Positions 7,324 through 14,713 of a DNA stretch of 26,978 nt are shown here, piece after piece; the stretch's first letter is position 1; each line of letters starts with the position of its first letter. The DNA lies in assembly GCA_016285415.1 (NCBI GenBank), contig JAEEQU010000004.1, forward strand, positions 1-26,978, in the 5' to 3' direction. This stretch comes from Alphaproteobacteria bacterium (lineage in GTDB: Bacteria; Pseudomonadota; Alphaproteobacteria; Rs-D84). The position numbers and the translations under genes were made by a program. The notes beneath the pieces are model-generated. The model did not search any database and was not told where the DNA came from. It saw only the letters and a list, made by a program, of their open reading frames with translations.

Positions 7324-7353
7324 ATTATACTATGGCACCCCCATACCTGTCAA
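7324..7353 (-). promoter_or_regulatory. Consensus sigma-70 promoter of the SGNH-like gene
   Basis: On the reverse strand TTGACA (7353-7348) and TATAAT (7329-7324) are both perfect and separated by 18 nt. The start would be near 7317, leaving about 20 nt of leader. The divergent promoter at 7372 begins only 18 nt away. Confidence 0.75.
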
Positions 7354-7371
7354 TTTGCACGGTAAAACATA

Positions 7372-7400
7372 TTGACTTTTTTGGCATTTTTTGATACAAT
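7372..7400 (+). promoter_or_regulatory. Strong promoter upstream of the tail-fibre-like gene
   Basis: TTGACT (7372-7377), a 17-nt spacer and TACAAT (7395-7400), with TGA forming an extended -10. The predicted start is near 7407. The transcript meets two hairpins with U-runs before reaching the gene. Confidence 0.75.
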
Positions 7401-7406
7401 ATGGCA

Positions 7407-7473
7407 CATAGATGGTGGCAAATTATGTCGCCGTTTTTTTATATTGTCCGAACAATTGTTCGGACTTTTTTTT
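7407..7473 (+). ncRNA. Candidate short RNA or attenuated leader with tandem terminators
   Basis: The RNA from the promoter at 7372 would contain hairpin 1 (GGTGGC 7414-7419 with GTCGCC 7427-7432, including two G-U pairs, then G and seven Ts) and hairpin 2 (an 8-bp perfect stem at 7446-7465 with an AATT loop, then eight Ts). It would end as a ~66-nt RNA unless termination is bypassed. There is no ORF of useful size inside it. Whether it acts as a free small RNA or only as a leader that limits the downstream gene cannot be decided here. Confidence 0.45.
7446..7473 (+). terminator. Strong intrinsic terminator in the leader of the tail-fibre-like gene
   Basis: GTCCGAAC and GTTCGGAC (7446-7453 and 7458-7465) pair perfectly around AATT, followed by eight Ts (7466-7473). 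It lies about 30 nt before the start codon of the downstream gene, not after a gene. Confidence 0.8.
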
Positions 7474-7503
7474 ATTTAATATTAAACAAAGAAAGGACAA
7501 ATT

Positions 7504-8319
7504 ATGGCAAACATACAAACATATACTGGTGATGGCGAAACCACCACCTTTTATTTTACATTTCCATTTTTTGGAACAAATGATATAAAAGTCAGTATCG
7601 GGGGCATACCCCAAACGTCAGATGACTTCGCAATTTATCCGACCGTGTCCCCTGCCCCAGCGGACACACCATACACCAGTGGTCGTATAGAATTTGCGGT
7701 TGCGCCATCAAATGGAACCACGATTAAAATATGGCGTGATATTGCATTGGAACGTCATATTGATTACCAACCTACACAACAACCACAATCACATCAACTA
7801 AACCAAGACGTAAATCAATGTATGGAAATACTAAAAGAACAAAGCGAAACCCTTGCCAATGTAATATCATTGGCAAATATTCCAACCGTTGCAGCTTTAC
7901 TGTCGGAATTATCAGAAATTCGTGATCGACTTGACACATTTTTAACGGCTGATGATTTAACCGATATTAATACCGCAATAGAAGATATTCCGGGCAAAGC
8001 CAATAAAGATATGGACAACCTATCTGCAACCGGCATCAGCACAGTTAGCGGTTATAGCATGCCTGATTATGGGAACGCGGTTGAATTAGGCGCATCACCT
8101 TATACAGCACCATCAAATGGTTTTATTGCAATAAATAACTATGGGACAAACCCTGGATTGCAGGTCAGCGTCAACAACGTACAGATTTGCAATTCCACCG
8201 TTGCCAATTCTGGCAGTGCCGTTTCATGCTTTATTCCCGTATCCAGTGGCGACATCGTCACATACGGTGGCAGTGGCACAACATATTGGAAATATTTTAT
8301 TCCGGCAAAAAATCAGTAA
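7504..8319 (+). CDS. Orphan phage tail-fibre-like protein (T7 fibre N-terminal-like domain)
   Basis: The first ~115 of 271 residues resemble the N-terminal adaptor region of T7-like tail fibres: YTGDGETTTFYFTFPFF, KVSIGGI, an IKIWRDIALERHIDY strand and then HQLNQDVNQCMEILKEQ leading into a short heptad-like helix (about 100-145). The C-terminal part has the DNLSATG turn (171-177) often seen in fibre proteins and a Gly/Ser/Thr-rich beta domain with YTAPSNGFIAINNYG near 200-214. AAAGGA precedes the ATG. There is no signal peptide and no other phage gene in the window. It is the only rightward gene within a leftward glycan region and has different composition from its neighbours. It could be a prophage remnant, a domesticated adhesin or a cargo gene; the fibre fold call is by pattern and is moderately sure. 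Confidence 0.68.
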   Translation: MANIQTYTGDGETTTFYFTFPFFGTNDIKVSIGGIPQTSDDFAIYPTVSPAPADTPYTSGRIEFAVAPSNGTTIKIWRDIALERHIDYQPTQQPQSHQLNQDVNQCMEILKEQSETLANVISLANIPTVAALLSELSEIRDRLDTFLTADDLTDINTAIEDIPGKANKDMDNLSATGISTVSGYSMPDYGNAVELGASPYTAPSNGFIAINNYGTNPGLQVSVNNVQICNSTVANSGSAVSCFIPVSSGDIVTYGGSGTTYWKYFIPAKNQ

Positions 8320-8325
8320 GCAACG

Positions 8326-8353
8326 AAAACCCCGAGCAACCTTTGGCCCGGGG
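8326..8353 (-). terminator. Terminator at the end of the glycan operon
   Basis: CCCCG (8330-8334) pairs with CGGGG (8349-8353), with partial inner pairing. Read leftward the stem is followed by TTTT (8329-8326). It also lies just after the stop of the convergent tail-fibre-like gene, where it has a poorer T-run. Confidence 0.6.
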
Positions 8354-8360
8354 CATTAAT

Positions 8361-9188
8361 TTATAATTTTTTTGGTTCTTTATACAATATGCAATATTGA
8401 AAATGATTAAACAAAAATGGCAGTTTATTCGCAATCCAATAAACCAAGCGCCCCATTTTTGAATAATTATATTCTTCCAATTCATAATACCATATCAATT
8501 TTCCGGGTTTATTATGTGGATTCAATACATGCATAATTCCCAGATTCTGTTGTGCGGCCGCGTGTTTAATAATTTTGAAACCCGCATTTTCACATTCGCG
8601 TCTAAATTGCCGCGGCGTCATATGATATTCATAAAAGGCCCCATTCAAAAACCACGGATAGTATTTAAATTTAATACCTGATTTTTTCACTTTTTTAATT
8701 GCCCTTTTTGCACCACGGTCAAAATATCTTTTTACACGACGTGCAAAATTCAGGCACGGCACCGAAATCACGGCATACCCTCCATCGTTCAATGCGTTAT
8801 ACATTGCCTTTAATGGAATATCTGGTCCATCGATGAAATGTTCCATCAACCCAAAACTCATAATAAAATCGTTATGCAGCAACGCATCCGGCATATTCAA
8901 AATATCGCCATTCACAAAATTTATATCTGGAAATTCTTTATTAAGCACGGATATAATTTCCTTATTATATTCAATACCGCAAATATTTTTGAATCCCATT
9001 TTATCAAACATCAAAACAACACAGCCATTACCAGACCCCGCCTCTAATATTTTAGGGTCGCGTCCCAATTCTTTTTTCACCTTGTTGGCGACACGAACAG
9101 AATCTTGATATTCAACTGCTTTTTCTTTGGCCCGCATATAAATTGATATTTCTTCTGGATTCCATGTAAATTCGATACTTTTCGCCAT
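8361..9188 (-). CDS. Class I SAM-dependent methyltransferase
   Basis: The 275-residue protein carries the Rossmann methyltransferase motifs: ILEAGSGNG at 47-55 (SAM binding), the acidic end of strand 2 in CGIEYNKE (E73), NGDILNMP at 93-100 and SFGLMEHF at 111-118, followed by a NDGGYAVISVP strand. The C-terminal ~100 residues are basic and aromatic, perhaps for binding a glycan or lipid-linked acceptor. GGGGGA stands just before the ATG. It is the last gene of the operon, 9 nt after the acetyltransferase, so O-methylation of a sugar in the glycan is the likely role, perhaps as chain capping. The acceptor cannot be read from sequence. Confidence 0.85.
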   Translation of the reverse strand: MAKSIEFTWNPEEISIYMRAKEKAVEYQDSVRVANKVKKELGRDPKILEAGSGNGCVVLMFDKMGFKNICGIEYNKEIISVLNKEFPDINFVNGDILNMPDALLHNDFIMSFGLMEHFIDGPDIPLKAMYNALNDGGYAVISVPCLNFARRVKRYFDRGAKRAIKKVKKSGIKFKYYPWFLNGAFYEYHMTPRQFRRECENAGFKIIKHAAAQQNLGIMHVLNPHNKPGKLIWYYELEEYNYSKMGRLVYWIANKLPFLFNHFQYCILYKEPKKL

Positions 9189-9197
9189 CTTTTCCCC

Positions 9198-9785
9198 CTA
9201 TTTAGTATTTGACAAGAACGGATTAAAATCGTTTTCTATAATCATCTCTGGTTTATTATTTTGAAAAAATACATCAATAAATTTCTTGTTTTTCACCAAT
9301 TTATCATATGTTTTTATATCACGATATTTGACAATCCGCGCGGGATTTCCCGCGACTATCGCACATTTCGGTACGGATTTGGTCACGACACTACCCGCGG
9401 CCACGATTGCCCCCTCTTCTATTCTAACTCCGGGTAAAATTAAACTATGCATACCAATCCATACATTATCACCAATAAAAACCGGCCGCGCAATGGCACG
9501 ATAGTCAAACGGCAACATATCCGTGCTTTGATAGTTATGGAAATTATTAATCACTGTCACATTATTCGCAAATATTACATTGTTTCCAATCACAATTCCT
9601 GGCGGATTTGCATATAAGCACGAAAAACCACCAATCCAACAATTATTACCCATTTTGATATAGCCTGGATTACTTATCACCGCGGTTTCGTGAATAAAAT
9701 TTCCCGGAAAAATATCCACCTTTTTGGGATGCCCAGACTTTTTGCTCTTTGTGTGCTTACGAAAGATTTTTTTGATAATATTCAT
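9198..9785 (-). CDS. Left-handed beta-helix O-acetyltransferase
   Basis: The 195-residue protein has hexapeptide repeats from about residue 35 to 140 (for example GIVIGNNVIFANNVTV and PVFIGDNVWIGMHSLILPGVRI), a loop with the likely catalytic His83 in NNFHNY, and the terminal NPARIV signature at 147-152. These are typical of maltose/galactoside O-acetyltransferase-like enzymes that transfer acetyl from acetyl-CoA to sugar hydroxyls. A basic N-terminal extension (about 1-22) may bind membrane or substrate. Its ATG overlaps the stop of the GT8 gene in TAATG, which suggests translational coupling. Likely role: O-acetylation of the glycan. Confidence 0.87.
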   Translation of the reverse strand: MNIIKKIFRKHTKSKKSGHPKKVDIFPGNFIHETAVISNPGYIKMGNNCWIGGFSCLYANPPGIVIGNNVIFANNVTVINNFHNYQSTDMLPFDYRAIARPVFIGDNVWIGMHSLILPGVRIEEGAIVAAGSVVTKSVPKCAIVAGNPARIVKYRDIKTYDKLVKNKKFIDVFFQNNKPEMIIENDFNPFLSNTK

Positions 9786-10696
9786 TACTTTATTTTTCTA
9801 ATTTTATTTTTGATGTATTTGATTCCAGCTTGGCGGTACGGCGTACGGAAAGAATTTATAAACCAACGCCATACAATCGCGAACCTGCAACATTCACGCC
9901 ATGGTTTTGCGCCACCGGCCAACTGCAGCACGACTGGATTACGGAACGCATCGCGCACCAAACCATCGTCATATATTCCACGATAACCATCCAAAAAATT
10001 ATTATATTCGAATAAATATGGTTTAAAATTCAAACCTGGCCAAATAGAATATTTTGGGGGCAAGATAACATAGTCATCTTGGAATATAATATTTAAGATA
10101 TCCATATCTGCCCATTTCAATCCATCTGGATGTGCGCGGTCTATTTCTACCGATTTTTCATATATCTTGCAATCTTGCCATTTCTGACAATCTATAAACA
10201 TTAACCCAGCATAGAAAAATTTGTGGGTTTTGGAAATCCCAAGTTCTGGTATATGCACTTTTTCCTCGTCATGCAGTGGACTTGCCACCGCCGCCAAAAT
10301 TTTATCTCTCAGCTCTGTTTCAAAAATCGGTGCCAAATCCCCCGTGACCAAAATATCACAATCGATAAATAATAATTTTTCTACCTTTATATTATGTTTC
10401 TTTGCAACCAATGGAATTTTTATTGGCGCTAACATTCGATAATAACATACTTTATTCGCCCAAATTTTTGGTTTTCTGAACTCTAACAATTCCTTGTTCT
10501 CATCGACCGGAACAAAGAACACCGGCATGCCAAATTTATCGGCGATACCTTTGACCTTGTTCTGATTTTCTTTGGATAAATTATTATGCATAATCCAAAA
10601 ACAGTATTTTGCATGACTGTGCGTTAAAATAGAATGCATTGCCACCCCAAGCAAGGCCGCATAATTATCATCTAAACAAAAAACAATATGATTCAT
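9785..10696 (-). CDS. GT8 family glycosyltransferase
   Basis: The 303-residue product starts like LPS GT8 enzymes (HIVFCLDDNYAALLGVAMHSI), has the UDP-sugar/metal motif DCD at 112-114 in LLFIDCDILVTGDL, FYAGLMFID at 161-169, and the C-terminal GGAKPW at 261-266. GT8 enzymes usually have His three residues before the Gly of GxxKPW as a metal ligand; here it is Gln258. GT8 members transfer Glc, Gal or related sugars from UDP donors with retention, typically in LPS core or capsule synthesis at the inner membrane. The ATG follows the preceding stop directly (TAAATG). Confidence 0.87.
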   Translation of the reverse strand: MNHIVFCLDDNYAALLGVAMHSILTHSHAKYCFWIMHNNLSKENQNKVKGIADKFGMPVFFVPVDENKELLEFRKPKIWANKVCYYRMLAPIKIPLVAKKHNIKVEKLLFIDCDILVTGDLAPIFETELRDKILAAVASPLHDEEKVHIPELGISKTHKFFYAGLMFIDCQKWQDCKIYEKSVEIDRAHPDGLKWADMDILNIIFQDDYVILPPKYSIWPGLNFKPYLFEYNNFLDGYRGIYDDGLVRDAFRNPVVLQLAGGAKPWRECCRFAIVWRWFINSFRTPYRQAGIKYIKNKIRKIK

Positions 10697-11800
10697 TTAA
10701 TTATTCCCTGTCACAAGTGTAAAGTTTTCTTTCCATGCGTTCAATATAAAATCATCACTGACTTCATTCAATATCTTTTTTTGATGTGATAAAATATTTG
10801 CCACAAATTCGGCATCGCCGTTTAAAATCCGTGTCAATTTATCGTGCGCATCGGCAACAGTACGACAAAGCCCCGGTTGGTTGGCCCCACCAAAATCTTG
10901 CAATATACCACCACCCATAAATACAACCGGCATACCATAACAAATTGCCTCTAATGGATGATAGTGCAAATGTCGCGGTTCGGTCGAATGATAGAACATA
11001 ACAGGTAATGTTTGCATATAGTTATCATATTCCGACCGTTCCAAAAATCCAATTATTGATTTATCATTTGGATATTTACGGTTTTGCACCCCAAATATCA
11101 AATGAGGCAAATCACCAAATTGCTGTTTAAATGAATCATAGATACCTTTATAATACGGATTTTCAATAGACGGACACACAAACATTATCTTGTCGCCACC
11201 ACCAACCCATGTATTTTCATTTTTCCAAATTGACTGTGGCATCCCCAGTGGTAAAAACACGCTGCGTTTCTGAAAGAAGGGGGTTTCATTTGGAATAATT
11301 TGACGATATGCCACCCCAAGGTAAAAACGATTTTTTATCTTATACAATTGTCGCATCATTTCGTTATCGCGCACAATTTCCTGTGGTTTAAACAAATGAC
11401 GGATTCCGTGAATTTTCCTGGTGCACGCGGTTGTCTGCTCGTAATTGATATTTGATTCATAGCCAAATGCTCGCAAAACGACCTTGCCATTAAAAGATTT
11501 TGCCACATTAAAAATCGCCGGGTAAACATTAACACAAAACGCGACATCAAAATATTTATTCACCATTGCGGCAATATTTGGTGACCATTTATCATGATAG
11601 AAATCAAACTGGTTTAATGCGTGCAACACATCCGCCGGCACCGTTAAACTTTTATCGAATTCATGTGAAATTGCACTGGAACGATTGTCGCCCAAAACCT
11701 TGGGCACAAAAACCTCGAACCCCAATTTCTGCAACAGCCTGCATTCTACATCCATCAATGTCGTATGATTGCAAATCCACAGAACCCGGTTATTTTTCAT
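10697..11800 (-). CDS. GT-B fold glycosyltransferase
   Basis: The 367-residue protein has an N-terminal start like VLWICNHTTLMDVE and a C-terminal donor-binding domain with FVCPSIENPYYKGI and HYHPLEAICYGMPVVFMGGG, which matches the GT4-type acidic motif and adjacent loop. The frame is open to 11842, but the ATG at 11800 is preceded by GGAG/AAGG and gives the usual short start before the first strand. It overlaps the upstream GT4 gene by 11 nt. Donor and acceptor are unknown; within this operon a GDP- or UDP-sugar is expected. The family assignment within GT-B is less clear than for its two GT4 neighbours. Confidence 0.8.
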   Translation of the reverse strand: MKNNRVLWICNHTTLMDVECRLLQKLGFEVFVPKVLGDNRSSAISHEFDKSLTVPADVLHALNQFDFYHDKWSPNIAAMVNKYFDVAFCVNVYPAIFNVAKSFNGKVVLRAFGYESNINYEQTTACTRKIHGIRHLFKPQEIVRDNEMMRQLYKIKNRFYLGVAYRQIIPNETPFFQKRSVFLPLGMPQSIWKNENTWVGGGDKIMFVCPSIENPYYKGIYDSFKQQFGDLPHLIFGVQNRKYPNDKSIIGFLERSEYDNYMQTLPVMFYHSTEPRHLHYHPLEAICYGMPVVFMGGGILQDFGGANQPGLCRTVADAHDKLTRILNGDAEFVANILSHQKKILNEVSDDFILNAWKENFTLVTGNN

Positions 11801-13013
11801 CAGCCTTCTCCATAAAGATTTCGGCATATTGACGCGCAACATCGGCCCAGGTATATTTGGCTATCGCCTTTTCCGATTTTTTTGCGTTTTTACGTGCATC
11901 TGTCAAATTATCCAAAACGTGCAGAATTGCGTTCGCGATGTCATGACTATTTCGCGGGTCAAAAAATTCTGCACACGTTCCCAGGTATTCAACCTGCTGT
12001 CTAAATGGTTCTATATCGGACATTATCATCGGAATTCCCATACTCCACGCATCCAGGGCGGAACCTGCACCGGCCTCGCACAGCGAGGTATTTATAACCG
12101 CGGTCGCCCCCTGTAATAAAACCGCAAAATCATCAGGTGGCAATTCGCCCATACCCCAAATATCCCAATCAGTTTCGCCTGGTTTTAAATGATCACAGTA
12201 AAATGGCGACCTACACACAACACGTTGATTTTTTGTGTTATTCCCGGTCAATATAAGTTTAACATCTGGATATTTCTGTTTAACTTCGTAAAACGCACCC
12301 AACAAAGGCGCTATATTCTTGTGATACATCCAATTGCTGGGCCACAATAAATATGGGAAATCAATTCCGATTTTTTTCAATTTTTGTTTTAATTCTGCGC
12401 CGGGTATTTTTTCAAATTCGTTAAAACGCGACAAATAAACAACACGGGGCATCTGCGCAGAATCCGGGAAAGTATTCTTGAATTCCGCGGCGACATAAGG
12501 ACTCGATACAATAGGGGTGGCAATTTTACAGAATTTCAAATGCGCGTCATAATTGGTTCTGAAAAATGATTCGTTATATAAATTTCCACAATGGAAACCA
12601 AACCAATGAGTATAAATAAAATCATGCGGAATAAAAAATGTAGGTTTATCAACAGATTCAAATGGTTCTATGCCATACGGCCACGCATAAAACACTACAT
12701 CATGCTTTTTTAATTTATCGGCAACATTTGCCCGCCGTATTCTGATTTTCAAAATTGTTTTTCTTATTGGATACCAGATTTTATTAACAAGTCCGCCACG
12801 TCTATGCAATTTAACATTAAAAGGGCAATGACATACATTTATTCCAGATTCCGCAAATTTTTCTTTGAACCCAAACAAATCAAGTGTGACATCGTGCGCA
12901 TGGAACAAGGAAATTTCCCAATTTGGATAGCACCTTTTCAAATTGGACAACAACATAAAAACATAATTCCACCCACCGGCCGAAGCCCTGTGGCAGACAA
13001 CCGCAACTTTCAT
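11790..13013 (-). CDS. GT4 family glycosyltransferase
   Basis: A 407-residue GT-B enzyme. The N-terminal domain begins MKVAVVCHRASAGGWNYVF; the C-terminal domain has PSNWMYHKNIAPLLGAF at 225-241, KLILTGNN, and the donor-site segment CEAGAGSALDAWSMGIP at 312-328, the equivalent of the GT4 EX7E motif. Such enzymes add mannose, rhamnose or related sugars to lipid-linked glycans at the cytoplasmic face of the inner membrane. GGGGAT lies before the ATG, which overlaps the stop of the PerB-like gene (ATGA). The link to the GDP-sugars made by neighbouring genes is inference. Confidence 0.88.
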   Translation of the reverse strand: MKVAVVCHRASAGGWNYVFMLLSNLKRCYPNWEISLFHAHDVTLDLFGFKEKFAESGINVCHCPFNVKLHRRGGLVNKIWYPIRKTILKIRIRRANVADKLKKHDVVFYAWPYGIEPFESVDKPTFFIPHDFIYTHWFGFHCGNLYNESFFRTNYDAHLKFCKIATPIVSSPYVAAEFKNTFPDSAQMPRVVYLSRFNEFEKIPGAELKQKLKKIGIDFPYLLWPSNWMYHKNIAPLLGAFYEVKQKYPDVKLILTGNNTKNQRVVCRSPFYCDHLKPGETDWDIWGMGELPPDDFAVLLQGATAVINTSLCEAGAGSALDAWSMGIPMIMSDIEPFRQQVEYLGTCAEFFDPRNSHDIANAILHVLDNLTDARKNAKKSEKAIAKYTWADVARQYAEIFMEKADEK

Positions 13014-13612
13014 TTAAAATCCCCTATTCTATGGACCGGACAGCCGCCATACACGCCTGCTTCTGTTATATCTTTGACCACCGATGAACCGCAACCAATA
13101 ATTACATCATCACACACACGAATTTTATCACGGATTGTGACACCGGCACCAACAAAGACACGATTTCCAATCTGAACCCGACCGCAAATCGTTGCATTAA
13201 CAGAAACATGACAGAAATCACCTATCTTAACCTCATGTTCTACAACGGCACCCGTATTTATAATGCATCCCTTTCCAATAATGGCACAGGGACCAATATG
13301 CGCGTGATGTGCAATGAACGCACCTGAACCAATTTTACAATCGTGCCCTAAATAGCTATCATGTGCCACCAGGCTTTCAAAATCACGTTCGGCAAACATA
13401 TCATGGCGAGTTATATTATCCCCAACCGCGCAATAACAGGTTAATCCGGCCGTCGGAAAATCCCGCAACACAGGAAAACCAAAAATTTGTTCGCCATCGC
13501 GCGCCGCAGAATCTATGAAAACGATATCCGCATTTGGTTGATTACCAAGCAAGACATCCGCAACGCTGCGCGCATGCCCGCCACAACCAAATATTATTGT
13601 TTTATTTTTCAT
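13010..13612 (-). CDS. PglD/NeuD-type sugar N-acetyltransferase, candidate GDP-perosamine N-acetyltransferase
   Basis: The 200-residue protein has the N-terminal nucleotide-sugar fold with FGCGGHAR at 8-15 and a left-handed beta-helix from about 83 on. NTGAVVEHE at 119-127 places His126 and Glu127 at the catalytic positions of PglD. In PglD, PerB and relatives this enzyme acetylates the 4-amino group of a nucleotide-linked 4-amino-6-deoxy sugar using acetyl-CoA. It directly follows the per-like aminotransferase with an 11-nt overlap, so GDP-perosamine is the most likely substrate (as in Caulobacter PerB); a UDP-sugar or sialic acid substrate is the alternative. AAAGGAA is its ribosome site. 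Confidence 0.85.
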   Translation of the reverse strand: MKNKTIIFGCGGHARSVADVLLGNQPNADIVFIDSAARDGEQIFGFPVLRDFPTAGLTCYCAVGDNITRHDMFAERDFESLVAHDSYLGHDCKIGSGAFIAHHAHIGPCAIIGKGCIINTGAVVEHEVKIGDFCHVSVNATICGRVQIGNRVFVGAGVTIRDKIRVCDDVIIGCGSSVVKDITEAGVYGGCPVHRIGDFK

Positions 13613-14696
13613 AGAATTCCTTTATCACCGCACAAATATTATGAACATCTTCTTTTGATAATGCCGGATAACTTGGAACGTTCATCCCACGCGTAGCAAC
13701 ATCTTCGGCGACCGGCAATTTATACCCCAACCCCGCATACATTGGCATAGTATGAATTGGCCAAAATGATGGACGTGTTTCTATACCCGCATCTTTCATA
13801 AACTTACGCAAATCATCACGACATTGCATACTGTCGCAAACCAAAGTCACCATCCAATAGGAATTTACAACATCACCGAATTCACGCAACATACGCAGCC
13901 CAGGGATATCTTTCAATTCTTCGTAATACCAATCTGCAATCTGACGTTTTTGCGCCAAGAATTTATCCGCTTGCTCTAATTGCGCCAGGCCAATTGCGGC
14001 GGCAATATTTGTCATACGATAATTAAATCCAACAATATCGTGCCAGTATTCACGATTCTTGGACAGCCCCTGCCCTTTTAAATGCAACAGTTTTTCATAT
14101 AAATCTGGATTATTGGTAACGGCCATTCCACCTTCACCACATGTAATTGTTTTGTTACCAAAGAACGAAAATGTTGCGATATCACCGAACGTGCCAACAT
14201 ACCGTCCATGATATTTTGCACCGAACGCTTCGGCGGTATCTTCAATTACAAACAAATTATGCTTCTTGGCAATATCCATAATCGCATCCATATCGGCCGG
14301 ATGCCCGTACAGATGAACAACCATTATCGCCTTGGTTCGCGATGTAATTTTCTTTTCTATATCCACTGGGTCAATTTGCAGTGTATCGGGCAAACTATCG
14401 GCAAAGACCGGGGTTGCGCCACAAACAACAATAGGATTTGCACTGGCGATATATGTGAAACTTGGCACTATTACTTCATCACCCGCACCAATACCCAACG
14501 CCATCAGTGCCAAATGAATTGGCACCGTTCCATTGCATGTACCTGTGGCATATTTTACCCCAAGATATTCGGCAAATTTTTGTTCGAATTCAGAAATAAA
14601 CTTGCCCTTGGATGAAATCCATGTTGTATCCAAACATTCATTCACATACTTTTTTTCATTCCCCGTCAAACTTGGTTCATAAACATGATAATTCAT
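13602..14696 (-). CDS. per: DegT/DnrJ/EryC1 aminotransferase, likely GDP-perosamine synthase
   Basis: The 364-residue PLP enzyme reads very like GDP-perosamine synthase (Per/RfbE): VYEPSLTGNEKKYVNECLDTTWISS at the N-terminus, AIMVVHLYGHPADMDAIM around 123-140, EDTAEAFGA at 152-160 and the PLP lysine K182 in FFGNKTITCGEGG. Per converts GDP-4-keto-6-deoxy-D-mannose plus glutamate to GDP-D-perosamine. The substrate is made by Gmd two genes upstream, which supports the call. AAAGGAG precedes the ATG. Related enzymes use UDP-4-keto sugars, but the cluster has gmd and no UDP-sugar 4,6-dehydratase. Confidence 0.88.
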   Translation of the reverse strand: MNYHVYEPSLTGNEKKYVNECLDTTWISSKGKFISEFEQKFAEYLGVKYATGTCNGTVPIHLALMALGIGAGDEVIVPSFTYIASANPIVVCGATPVFADSLPDTLQIDPVDIEKKITSRTKAIMVVHLYGHPADMDAIMDIAKKHNLFVIEDTAEAFGAKYHGRYVGTFGDIATFSFFGNKTITCGEGGMAVTNNPDLYEKLLHLKGQGLSKNREYWHDIVGFNYRMTNIAAAIGLAQLEQADKFLAQKRQIADWYYEELKDIPGLRMLREFGDVVNSYWMVTLVCDSMQCRDDLRKFMKDAGIETRPSFWPIHTMPMYAGLGYKLPVAEDVATRGMNVPSYPALSKEDVHNICAVIKEFYEK

Positions 14697-14713
14697 TTTT
14701 TATTCTCCTTTCA

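Noticed and set aside
7446..7465. Perfect 20-nt palindrome as a repressor operator
   Set aside because: It lies well downstream of the start site and is followed at once by eight Ts, so an intrinsic terminator explains it better; operator use is not excluded.
13010..13612. Sialic acid O-acetyltransferase NeuD
   Set aside because: The fold is shared, but no sialic or legionaminic acid genes (NeuA, NeuB, NeuC types) are present, while gmd and a per-like gene are.
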